DNA of 64,000 nucleotides, taken from assembly GCF_024763615.1 (NCBI RefSeq), contig NW_026604420.1:124001-188000 (forward strand). The letters run 5' to 3'. Below, one piece after another: positions 35,301-48,700 of this stretch (the stretch's first letter is position 1; the number at the start of each line of letters is the position of its first letter). The notes under the pieces were generated by a model. It worked only from the letters and a program-made list of their open reading frames with translations. It did no database searches and was not told the DNA's origin. This DNA is from Phlebotomus papatasi (lineage: Eukaryota; Arthropoda; Insecta; Diptera; Psychodidae). A program made the translations under genes and the position numbers.

Positions 35301-38300
35301 CTCTGGAAGCCGCAATTCTTAAAATTTCTCAATGAAAATCACATTAGAATACTTCAAATAAATCTACCAATCAACTAATATCATTAGTTGAATTATTTTC
35401 TTGGAAAAATTCCCACAAAAATCATCATGATCCCACCCTTGGGAGTTTTTTTTTTTAATTTTTAAAAATGCCAAAATCTGCTCTAGAAACCGCAATTCTT
35501 AAAATTTCTCAATGAAAATCACATTAGAATACTTCAAATAATTCTACCAAACAATTAATATCATTAGTTGAATTTTTTTCTTGGAAAAATTCCCACAAAA
35601 ATCATCATGATCCCACCCTTGGGAGTTTTTTTTAATTTTTTAAAAATGCCAAAATCTGCTCTAGAAGCCGCAATTCTTAAAATTTCTCAATGAAAATCAC
35701 ATTAGAATACTTCATATAATTCTACCAATCAATTAATATCATTAGTTGAATTATTTTCTTGGAAAAATTCCCACCAAAAATCATCATGACCCCACCCTTG
35801 GGAGGTTTTTTTTAATTTTTTAAAAATGCCAAAATCTGCTCTAGAAACCGCAATTCTTAAAATTTCTCAATGAAAATCACATTAGAATACTTCAAATAAT
35901 TCTACCAATCAATTAATATCATTAGTTGAATTTTTTTCTTGGAAAAATTCCCACCAAAAATCATCATGATCCCACCTTTGGGAGTTTTTTAATTTTTTAA
36001 AAATGCCAAAATCTGCTCTAAAAACCGCAATTCTTAAAATTTCTCAATGGAAATCACATTAGAATACTTCAAATAATTCTATCAATCAATTAATATCATT
36101 AGTTGAATTATTTTCTTGGAAAAATTCCCACAAAAATCATCATGATCCCACCCTTGGGAGTTTTTTTTTTTTAATTTTTAAAAATGCCAAAATCTGCTCT
36201 AGAAACCGCAATTCTTAAAATTTCTCAATGAAAATCACATTAGAATACTTCAAATAATTCTATCAATCAATTAATATTATTAGTTGAATTTTTTTCTTGG
36301 AAAAATTCCCACCAAAAATCATCATGATCCCACCCTTGGGAGTTTTTTTTTTTAATTTTTTAAAAATGCCAAAATCTGCTCTAGAAACCGCGATTCTTAA
36401 AATTTCTCAATGAAAATCACATTAGAATACTTCAAATAATTCTATCAATCAATTAGTATCATTAGTTGATTTTTTTTCTTGGAAAAATTCCCACCAAAAA
36501 TCATCATGATCCCACCCTTGGGAGTTTTTTAATTTTTTAAAAATGCCAAAATCTGCTCTAAAAACCGCAATTCTTAAAATTTCTCAATGAAAATCACATT
36601 AGAATACTTCAAATAATTCTACCAATCAATTAATATCATTAGTTGAATTTTTTTCTTGGAAAAATTCCCACCAAAAATCATCATGATCCCACCTTTGGGA
36701 GTTTTTTAATTTTTTAAAAATGCCAAAATCTGCTCTAAAAACCGCAATTCTTAAAATTTCTCAATGGAAATCACATTAGAATACTTCAAATAATTCTATC
36801 AATCAATTAATATCATTAGTTGAATTATTTTCTTGGAAAAATTCCCACAAAAATCATCATGATCCCACCCTTGGGAGTTTTTTTTTTAATTTTTAAAAAT
36901 GCCAAAATCTGCTCTAGAAACCGCAATTCTTAAAATTTCTCAATGAAAATCACATTAGAATACTTCAAATAATTCTACCAATCAATTAATATCATTAGTT
37001 GATTTTTTTTCTTGGAAAAATTCCCACAAAAATCATCATGATCCCACCCTTGGGAGTTTTTTTTTTAATTTTTTAAAAATGCCAAAATCTGCTCTAGAAA
37101 CCGCAATTCTTAAAATTTCTCAATGAAAATCACATTAGAATACTTCAAATAATTCTACCAATCAATTAATATCATTAGTTGAATTTTTTTCTTGGAAAAA
37201 TTCCCACCAAAAATCATCATGATCCCACCTTTGGGAGTTTTTTAATTTTTTAAAAATGCCAAAATCTGCTCTAAAAACCGCAATTCTTAAAATTTCTCAA
37301 TGGAAATCACATTAGAATACTTCAAATAATTCTATCAATCAATTAATATCATTAGTTGAATTATTTTCTTGGAAAAATTCCCACAAAAATCATCATGATC
37401 CCACCCTTGGGAGTTTTTTTTTTAATTTTTAAAAATGCCAAAATCTGCTCTAGAAACCGCAATTCTTAAAATTTCTCAATGAAAATCACATTAGAATACT
37501 TCAAATAATTCTATCAATCAATTAGTATCATTAGTTGATTTTTTTTCTTGGAAAAATTCCCACAAAAATCATCATGATCCCACCCTTGGGAGTTTTTTTT
37601 TTAATTTTTTAAAAATGCCAAAATCTGCTCTAGAAACCGCAATTCTTAAAATTTCTCAATGAAAATCACATTAGAATACTTCAAATAATTCTACCAATCA
37701 ATTAATATCATTAGTTGAATTTTTTTCTTGGAAAAATTCCCACCAAAAATCATCATGATCCCACCTTTGGGAGTTTTTTAATTTTTTAAAAATGCCAAAA
37801 TCTGCTCTAAAAACCGCAATTCTTAAAATTTCTCAATGGAAATCACATTAGAATACTTCAAATAATTCTATCAATCAATTAATATCATTAGTTGAATTAT
37901 TTTCTTGGAAAAATTCCCACAAAAATCATCATGATCCCACCCTTGGGAGTTTTTTTTTTAATTTTTAAAAATGCCAAAATCTGCTCTAGAAACCGCAATT
38001 CTTAAAATTTCTCAATGAAAATCACATTAGAATACTTCAAATAATTCTATCAATCAATTAATATTATTAGTTGAATTTTTTTCTTGGAAAAATTCCCACC
38101 AAAAATCATCATGATCCCACCCTTGGGAGTTTTTTTTTTTAATTTTTTAAAAATGCCAAAATCTGCTCTAGAAACCGCGATTCTTAAAATTTCTCAATGA
38201 AAATCACATTAGAATACTTCAAATAATTCTATCAATCAATTAGTATCATTAGTTGATTTTTTTTCTTGGAAAAATTCCCACCAAAAATCATCATGATCCC

Positions 38301-39604
38301 ACCCTTGGGAGTTTTTTTTTAATTTTTTAAAAATGCCAAAATCTGCTCTAGAAGCCGCAATTCTTAAAATTTCTCAATGAAAATCACATTAGAATACTTC
38401 AAATAATTCTACCAATCAATTAATATCATTAGTTGAATTATTTTCTTGGAAAAATTCCCACAAAAATCATCATGATCCCACCCTTGGGAGTTTTTTTTAA
38501 TTTTTTAAAAATGCCAAAATCTGCTCTAGAAGCCGCAATTCTTAAAATTTCTCAATGAAAATCACATTAGAATACTTCATATAATTCTACCAATCAATTA
38601 ATGTCATTAGTTGAATTATTTTCTTGGAAAAATTCCCACCAAAAATCATCATGACCCCACCCTTGGGAGGTTTTTTTTAATTTTTTAAAAATGCCAAAAT
38701 CTGCTCTAGAAACCGCAATTCTTAAAATTTCTCAATGAAAATCACATTAGAATACTTCAAATAATTCTACCAATCAATTAATATCATTAGTTGATTTTTT
38801 TTCTTGGAAAAATTCCCAACAAAAATCAACATGATCCCACCCTTGGGAGTTTTTTTTTTAATTTTTTAAAAATGCCAAAATCTGCTCTAGAAGCCGCGAT
38901 TCTTAAAATTTCTCAATGAAAATCATATTAGAATACTTCAAATAATTCTACCAATCAATTAATATCATTAGTTGAATTATTTTCTTGGAAAAATTCCCAC
39001 AAAAATCATCATGATCCCACCCTTGGGAGTTTTTTTTTTAATTTTTTAAAAATGCCAAAATCTGCTCTAGAAACCGCAATTCTTAAAATTTCTCAATGAA
39101 AATCACATTAGAATACTTCAAATAATTCTACTAATCAATTAATATCATTAGTTGAATTATTTTCTTGGAAAAATTCCCACAAAAATCATCATGATCCCAC
39201 CCTTGGGAGTTTTTTTTTTAATTTTTTAAAAATGCCAAAATCTGCTCTAGAAACCGCAATTCTTAAAATTTCTCAATGAAAATCACATTAGAATACTTCA
39301 AATAATTCTATCAATCAATTAATATCATTATCTGCATTATTTTCTTGGAAAAATTCCCACAAAAATCATCATGATCCCACCCTTGGGAGTTTTTTTTTTA
39401 ATTTTTTAAAAATGCCAAAATCTGCTCTAGAAACCGCAATTCTTAAAATTTCTCAATGAAAATCACATTAGAATACTTCAAATAATTCTATCAATCAATT
39501 AGTATCATTAGTTGATTTTTTTTCTTGGAAAAATTCCCACCAAAAATCATCATGATCCCACCCTTGGGAGTTTTTTTTTAATTTTTTAAATATGCCAAAA
39601 TCTG
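35301..39604 (+). repeat. 4,304-bp higher-order satellite unit, copy 2
   Basis: About 24 monomers bounded by CTCTGGAAG variants at 35301 and 39605. Marker variants repeat in the next copy at 4,303-4,304 bp: CCAAACAATT 35547 and 39851, GACCCC 35788 and 40092, AATATTATT 36273 and 40576, and again 38060 and 42364. Private differences (an AAC at about 38818, a TATGCC near 39591) show that the copies are not simply identical. Confidence 0.88.
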
Positions 39605-42600
39605 CTCTGGAAGCCGCAATTCTTAAAATTTCTCAATGAAAATCACATTAGAATACTTCAAATAAATCTACCAATCAACTAATATCATTAGTTGAATTAT
39701 TTTCTTGGAAAAATTCCCACAAAAATCATCATGATCCCACCCTTGGGAGTTTTTTTTTTTAATTTTTAAAAATGCCAAAATCTGCTCTAGAAACCGCAAT
39801 TCTTAAAATTTCTCAATGAAAATCACATTAGAATACTTCAAATAATTCTACCAAACAATTAATATCATTAGTTGAATTTTTTTCTTGGAAAAATTCCCAC
39901 AAAAATCATCATGATCCCACCCTTGGGAGTTTTTTTTAATTTTTTAAAAATGCCAAAATCTGCTCTAGAAGCCGCAATTCTTAAAATTTCTCAATGAAAA
40001 TCACATTAGAATACTTCATATAATTCTACCAATCAATTAATATCATTAGTTGAATTATTTTCTTGGAAAAATTCCCACCAAAAATCATCATGACCCCACC
40101 CTTGGGAGGTTTTTTTTAATTTTTTAAAAATGCCAAAATCTGCTCTAGAAACCGCAATTCTTAAAATTTCTCAATGAAAATCACATTAGAATACTTCAAA
40201 TAATTCTACCAATCAATTAATATCATTAGTTGAATTTTTTTCTTGGAAAAATTCCCACCAAAAATCATCATGATCCCACCTTTGGGAGTTTTTTAATTTT
40301 TTAAAAATGCCAAAATCTGCTCTAAAAACCGCAATTCTTAAAATTTCTCAATGGAAATCACATTAGAATACTTCAAATAATTCTATCAATCAATTAATAT
40401 CATTAGTTGAATTATTTTCTTGGAAAAATTCCCACAAAAATCATCATGATCCCACCCTTGGGAGTTTTTTTTTTTAATTTTTAAAAATGCCAAAATCTGC
40501 TCTAGAAACCGCAATTCTTAAAATTTCTCAATGAAAATCACATTAGAATACTTCAAATAATTCTATCAATCAATTAATATTATTAGTTGAATTTTTTTCT
40601 TGGAAAAATTCCCACCAAAAATCATCATGATCCCACCCTTGGGAGTTTTTTTTTTTAATTTTTTAAAAATGCCAAAATCTGCTCTAGAAACCGCGATTCT
40701 TAAAATTTCTCAATGAAAATCACATTAGAATACTTCAAATAATTCTATCAATCAATTAGTATCATTAGTTGATTTTTTTTCTTGGAAAAATTCCCACCAA
40801 AAATCATCATGATCCCACCCTTGGGAGTTTTTTAATTTTTTAAAAATGCCAAAATCTGCTCTAAAAACCGCAATTCTTAAAATTTCTCAATGAAAATCAC
40901 ATTAGAATACTTCAAATAATTCTACCAATCAATTAATATCATTAGTTGAATTTTTTTCTTGGAAAAATTCCCACCAAAAATCATCATGATCCCACCTTTG
41001 GGAGTTTTTTAATTTTTTAAAAATGCCAAAATCTGCTCTAAAAACCGCAATTCTTAAAATTTCTCAATGGAAATCACATTAGAATACTTCAAATAATTCT
41101 ATCAATCAATTAATATCATTAGTTGAATTATTTTCTTGGAAAAATTCCCACAAAAATCATCATGATCCCACCCTTGGGAGTTTTTTTTTTAATTTTTAAA
41201 AATGCCAAAATCTGCTCTAGAAACCGCAATTCTTAAAATTTCTCAATGAAAATCACATTAGAATACTTCAAATAATTCTACCAATCAATTAATATCATTA
41301 GTTGATTTTTTTTCTTGGAAAAATTCCCACAAAAATCATCATGATCCCACCCTTGGGAGTTTTTTTTTTAATTTTTTAAAAATGCCAAAATCTGCTCTAG
41401 AAACCGCAATTCTTAAAATTTCTCAATGAAAATCACATTAGAATACTTCAAATAATTCTACCAATCAATTAATATCATTAGTTGAATTTTTTTCTTGGAA
41501 AAATTCCCACCAAAAATCATCATGATCCCACCTTTGGGAGTTTTTTAATTTTTTAAAAATGCCAAAATCTGCTCTAAAAACCGCAATTCTTAAAATTTCT
41601 CAATGGAAATCACATTAGAATACTTCAAATAATTCTATCAATCAATTAATATCATTAGTTGAATTATTTTCTTGGAAAAATTCCCACAAAAATCATCATG
41701 ATCCCACCCTTGGGAGTTTTTTTTTTAATTTTTAAAAATGCCAAAATCTGCTCTAGAAACCGCAATTCTTAAAATTTCTCAATGAAAATCACATTAGAAT
41801 ACTTCAAATAATTCTATCAATCAATTAGTATCATTAGTTGATTTTTTTTCTTGGAAAAATTCCCACAAAAATCATCATGATCCCACCCTTGGGAGTTTTT
41901 TTTTTAATTTTTTAAAAATGCCAAAATCTGCTCTAGAAACCGCAATTCTTAAAATTTCTCAATGAAAATCACATTAGAATACTTCAAATAATTCTACCAA
42001 TCAATTAATATCATTAGTTGAATTTTTTTCTTGGAAAAATTCCCACCAAAAATCATCATGATCCCACCTTTGGGAGTTTTTTAATTTTTTAAAAATGCCA
42101 AAATCTGCTCTAAAAACCGCAATTCTTAAAATTTCTCAATGGAAATCACATTAGAATACTTCAAATAATTCTATCAATCAATTAATATCATTAGTTGAAT
42201 TATTTTCTTGGAAAAATTCCCACAAAAATCATCATGATCCCACCCTTGGGAGTTTTTTTTTTTAATTTTTAAAAATGCCAAAATCTGCTCTAGAAACCGC
42301 AATTCTTAAAATTTCTCAATGAAAATCACATTAGAATACTTCAAATAATTCTATCAATCAATTAATATTATTAGTTGAATTTTTTTCTTGGAAAAATTCC
42401 CACCAAAAATCATCATGATCCCACCCTTGGGAGTTTTTTTTTTTAATTTTTTAAAAATGCCAAAATCTGCTCTAGAAACCGCGATTCTTAAAATTTCTCA
42501 ATGAAAATCACATTAGAATACTTCAAATAATTCTATCAATCAATTAGTATCATTAGTTGATTTTTTTTCTTGGAAAAATTCCCACCAAAAATCATCATGA

Positions 42601-42790
42601 TCCCACCCTTGGGAGTTTTTTTTTAATTTTTTAAAAATGCCAAAATCTGCTCTAGAAGCCGCAATTCTTAAAATTTCTCAATGAAAATCACATTAGAATA
42701 CTTCAAATAATTCTACCAATCAATTAATATCATTAGTTGAATTATTTTCTTGGAAAAATTCCCACAAAAATCATCATGATCCCACCCTTG
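39605..42790 (+). repeat. Higher-order satellite unit, copy 3 (partial)
   Basis: Colinear with copy 2 at 4,304 bp up to about 42790. It then skips roughly four monomers and continues with the variant order seen at about 39241 (ATTATCTGCATT at about 42914). Confidence 0.82.
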
Positions 42791-45700
42791 GGAGTTTTTT
42801 TTTTAATTTTTTAAAAATGCCAAAATCTGCTCTAGAAACCGCAATTCTTAAAATTTCTCAATGAAAATCACATTAGAATACTTCAAATAATTCTATCAAT
42901 CAATTAATATCATTATCTGCATTATTTTCTTGGAAAAATTCCCACAAAAATCATCATGATCCCACCCTTGGGAGTTTTTTTTTTAATTTTTAAAAATGCC
43001 AAAATCTGCTCTAGAAACCGCAATTCTTAAAATTTCTCAATGAAAATCACATTAGAATACTTCAAATAATTCTACCAATCAATTAATATCATTAGTTGAA
43101 TTTTTTTCTTGGAAAAATTCCCACCAAAAATCATCATGATCCCACCCTTGGGAGTTTTTTTTTAATTTTTTAAAAATGCCAAAATCTGCTCTAGAAACCG
43201 CAATTCTTAAAATTTCTCAATGAAAATCACATTAGAATACTTCAAATAATTCTACCAATCAATTAATATCATTAGTTGAATTTTTTTCTTGGAAAAATTC
43301 CCACCAAAACTCATCATGATCCCACCCTTGGGAGTTTTTTTTTAATTTTTTAAAAATGCCAAAATCTGCTCTAGAAACCGCAATTCTTAAAATTTCTCAA
43401 TGAAAATCACATTAGAATACTTCAAATAATTCTACCAATCAATTAATATCATTAGTTGAATTTTTTTCTTGGAAAAATTCCCACCAAAAATCATCATGAT
43501 CCCACCTTTGGGAGTTTTTTAATTTTTTAAAAATGCCAAAATCTGCTCTAAAAACCGCAATTCTTAAAATTTCTCAATGGAAATCACATTAGAATACTTC
43601 AAATAATTCTATCAATCAATTAATATCATTAGTTGAATTATTTTCTTGGAAAAATTCCCACAAAAATCATCATGATCCCACCCTTGGGAGTTTTTTTTTT
43701 AATTTTTAAAAATGCCAAAATCTGCTCTAGAAACCGCAATTCTTAAAATTTCTCAATGAAAATCACATTAGAATACTTCAAATAATTCTACCAATCAATT
43801 AATATCATTAGCTGAATTATTTTCTTGGAAAAATTCCCACCAAAAATCATCATGACCCCACCCTTGGGAGGTTTTTTTTAATTTTTTAAAAATGCCAAAA
43901 TCTGCTCTAGAAACCGCAATTCTTAAAATTTCTCAATGAAAATCACATTAGAATACTTCAAATAATTCTACCAATCAATTAATATCATTAGTTGATTTTT
44001 TTTCTTGGAGAAATTCCCACCAAAAATCAACATGATCCCACCCTTTTGAGTTTTTTTTTAATTTTTTAAAAATGCCAAAATCTGCTCTAGAAGCCGCGAT
44101 TCTTAAAATTTCTCAATGAAAATCACATTAGAATACTTCAAATAATTCTATCTATCAACTAATATCATTAGTTGAATTATTTGCTTGGAAAAATTCCCAC
44201 AAAAATCATCATGATCCCACCCTTGGGAGTTTTTTTTTTTTAATTTTTTAAAAATGCCAAAATCTGCTCTAGAAACTGCAATTCTTAAAATTTCTCAATG
44301 AAAATCACATTAGAATACTTCAAATAATTCTATCAATCAATTAATATCATTAGTTGAATTATTTTCTTGGAAAAATTCCCACAAAAATCATCATGATCCC
44401 ACCCTTGGGAGTTTTTTTTTAATTTTTTAAAAATGCCAAAATCTGCTCTAGAAACCGCAATTCTTAAAATTTCTCAATGAAAATCACATTAGAATACTTC
44501 AAATAATTCTACCAATCAATTAGTATCATTAGTTGAATTTTTTTCTTGGAAAAATTCCCACCAAAAATCATCATGATCCCACCGTTGGGAGTTTTTTTTT
44601 AATTTTTTAAAAATGCCAAAATCTGCTCTAGAAGCCGCAATTCTTAAAATTTCTCAATGAAAATCACATTAGAATACTTCAAATAATTCTACCAATCAAT
44701 TAATATCATTAGTTGAATTATTTTCTTGGAAAAATTCCCACAAAAATCATCATGATCCCACCCTTGGGAGTTTTTTTTTAATTTTTTAAAAATGCCAAAA
44801 TCTGCTCTAGAAACCGCAATTCTTAAAATTTCTCAATGAAAATCACATTAGAATACTTCAAATAATTCTATCAATCAATTAATATCATTAGTTGAATTAT
44901 TTTCTTGGAAAAATTCCCACAAAAATCATCATGATCCCACCCTTGGGAGTTTTTTTTTTTAATTTTTAAAAATGCCAAAATCTGCTCTAGAAGCCGCAAT
45001 TCTTAAAATTTCTCAATGAAAATCACATTAGAATACTTCAAATAATTCTACCAATCAATTAATATCATTAGTTGAATTTTTTCTTGGAAAAATTCCCACC
45101 AAAAATCATCATGATCCCACCCTTGGGAGTTTTTTTTAATTTTTTAAAAATGCCAAAATCTGCTCTAGAAGCCGCAATTCTTAAAATTTCTCAATGAAAA
45201 TCACATTAGAATACTTCAAATAATTTTACCAATCAATTAATATCATTAGTTGAATTATTTTCTTGGAAAAATTCCCACAAAAATCATCATGATCCCACCC
45301 TTGGGAGTTTTTTTTTAATTTTTTAAAAATGCCAAAATCTGCTCTAGAAACCGCAATTCTTAAAATTTCTCAATGAAAATCACATTAGAATACTTCAAAT
45401 AATTCTATCAATCAATTAATATCATTATTTGCATTATTTTCTTGGAAAAATTCCCACAAAAATCATCATGATCCCACCCTTGGGAGTTTTTTTTTTTAAT
45501 TTTTAAAAATGCCAAAATCTGCTCTAGAAACCGCAATTCTTAAAATTTCTCAATGAAAATCACATTAGAATACTTCAAATAATTCTACCAATCAATTAAT
45601 ATCATTAGTTGAATATTTTTCTTGGAAAAATTCCCACCAAAAATCATCATGATCCCACCCTTGGGAGTTTTTTTTTAATTTTTTAAAAATGCCAAAATCT

Positions 45701-48700
45701 GCTCTAAAAACCGCAATTCTTAAAATTTCTCAATGAAAATCACATTAGAATACTTCAAATAATTCTACCAATCAATTAATATCATTAGTTGAATTTTTTT
45801 CTTGGAAAAATTCCCACCAAAACTCATCATGATCCCACCCTTGGGAGTTTTTTTTTAATTTTTTAAAAATGCCAAAATCTGCTCTAGAAACCGCAATTCT
45901 TAAAATTTCTCAATGAAAATCACATTAGAATACTTCAAATAATTCTACCAATCAATTAATATCATTAGTTGAATTTTTTTCTTGGAAAAATTCCCACCAA
46001 AAATCATCATGATCCCACCCTTGGGAGTTTTTTTTTAATTTTTTAAAAATGCCAAAATCTGCTCTAGAAGCCGCAATTCTTAAAATTTCTCAATGAAAAT
46101 CACATTAGAATACTTCATATAATTCTACCAATCAATTAATATCATTAGTTGAATTATTTTCTTGGAAAAATTCCCACCAAAACTGATCAGGGTCCCACCC
46201 TTGGGAGTTTTTTTTTATTTTTTAAAAATGCCAAAATCTGCTCTAGAAACCGCAATTCTTAAAATTTCTCAATGAAAATCACATTAGAATACTTCAAATA
46301 ATTCTACCAATCAATTAATATCATTAGTTGAATTTTTTTCTTGGAAAAATTCCCACCAAAAATCATCATGATCCCACCCTTGGGAGTTTTTTTTTAATTT
46401 TTTAAAAATGCCAAAATCTGCTCTAGAAGCCGCAATTCTTAAAATTTCTCAATGAAAATCACATTAGAATACTTCAAATAATTCTACCAATCAATTAATA
46501 TCATTAGTTGATTTTTTTTCTTGGAAAAATTCCCACCAAAAATCATCATGATCCCACCCTTGGGAGTTTTTTTTTAATTTTTTAAAAATGCCAAAATCTG
46601 CTCTAGAAGCCGCAATTCTTAAAATTTCTCAATGAAAATCACATTAGAATACTTCAAATAATTCTACCAATTAATTAATATCATTAGTTGAATTTTTTTC
46701 TTGGAAAAATTCCCACCAAAACTCATTATGATCCCACCCTTGGGAGTTTTTTTAATTTTTTAAAAATGCCAAAATCTGCTCTAGAAACCGCAATTCTTAA
46801 AATTTCTCAATGAAAATCACATTAGAATACTTCAAATAATTCTACCAATCAATTAATATCATTAGTTGAATTTTTCTCTTGGAAAAATTCCCACCAAAAA
46901 TCATCATGACCCCACCCTTGGAAGGTTTTTTTTAATTTTTAAAAATGCCAAAATCTGCTCTAGAAACCGCAATTCTTAAAATTTCTCAATGAAAATCACA
47001 TTAGAATACTTCAAATAATTCTACCAATCAATTAATATCATTAGTTGATTTTTTTTCTTGGAAAAATTCCCACCAAAAATCATCATGATCCCACCCTTGG
47101 GAGTTTTTTTTAAATTTTTTAAAAATGCCAAAATCTGCTCTAGAAGCCGCAATTCTTAAAATTTCTCAATGAAAATCACATTAGAATACTTCAAATAATT
47201 CTACCAATTAATTAATATCATTAGTTGATTTTTTTTCTTGGAAAAATTCCCACCAAAAATCATCATGATCCCACCCTTGGGAGTTTTTTTTTAATTTTTT
47301 AAAAATGCCAAAATATGCTCTAGAAGCCGCAATTCTTAAAATTTCTCAATGAAAATCACATTAGAATACTTCAAATAATTCTACCAATTAATTAATATCA
47401 TTAGTTGAATTTTTTTCTTGGAAAAATTCCCACCAAAACTCATCATGATCCCACCCTTGGGAGTTTTTTTAATTTTTTAAAAATGCCAAAATCTGCTCTA
47501 GAAACCGCAATTCTTAAAATTTCTCAATGAAAATCACATTAGAATACTTCAAATAATTCTACCAATCAATTAATATCATTAGTTGAATTTTTTTCTTGGA
47601 AAAATTCCCACCAAAAATCATCATGACCCCACCCTTGGAAGGTTTTTTTTAATTTTTAAAAATGCCAAAATCTGCTCTAGAAACCGCAATTCTTAAAATT
47701 TCTCAATGAAAATCACATTAGAATACTTCAAATAATTCTACCAATCAATTAATATCATTAGTTGATTTTTTTTCTTGGAAAAATTCCCACCAAAAATCAT
47801 CATGATCCCACCCTTGGGAGTTTTTTTTTAATTTTTTAAAAATGCCAAAATCTGCTCTAGAAGCCGCAATTCTTAAAATTTCTCAATGAAAATCACATTA
47901 GAATACTTCAAATAATTCTACCAATTAATTAATATCATTAGTTGAATTTTTTTCTTGGAAAAATTCCCACCAAAACTCATCATGATCCCACCCTTGGGAG
48001 TTTTTTTAATTTTTTAAAAATGCCAAAATCTGCTCTAGAAACCGCAATTCTTAAAATTTCTCAATGAAAATCACATTGGAATACTTCAAATAATTCTACC
48101 AATCAATTAATATCATTAGTTGATTTTTTTTCTTGGAAAAATTCCCACCAAAAATCAACATGATCCCACCCTTGGGAGTTTTTTTTTTAATTTTTTAAAA
48201 ATGCCAAAATCTGCTCTAGAAGCCGCGATTCTTAAAATTTCTCAATGGAAATCATATTAGAATACATCAAATAATTCTACCAATCAATTAATATCATTAG
48301 TTGAATTTTTTTCTTGGAAAAATTCCCACCAAAAATCATCATGATCCCACCCTTGGGAGTTTTTTAATTTTTTAAAAATGCCAAAATCTGCTCTAAAAAC
48401 CGCAATTCTTAAAATTTCTCAATGAAAATCACATTAGAATACTTCAAATAATTCTACCAATCAATTAATATCATTAGTTGAATTTTTTTCTTGGAAAAAT
48501 TCCCACCAAAACTGATCATGATCCCACCCTTGGGAGTTTTTTTTTATTTTTTAAAAATGCCAAAATCTGCTCTAGAAGCCGCAATTCTTAAAATTTCTCA
48601 ATGAAAATCACATTAGAATACTTCAAATAATTCTACCAATCAATTAATATCATTAGTTGAATTTTTTTCTTGGAAAAATTCCCACCAAAAATCATCATGA

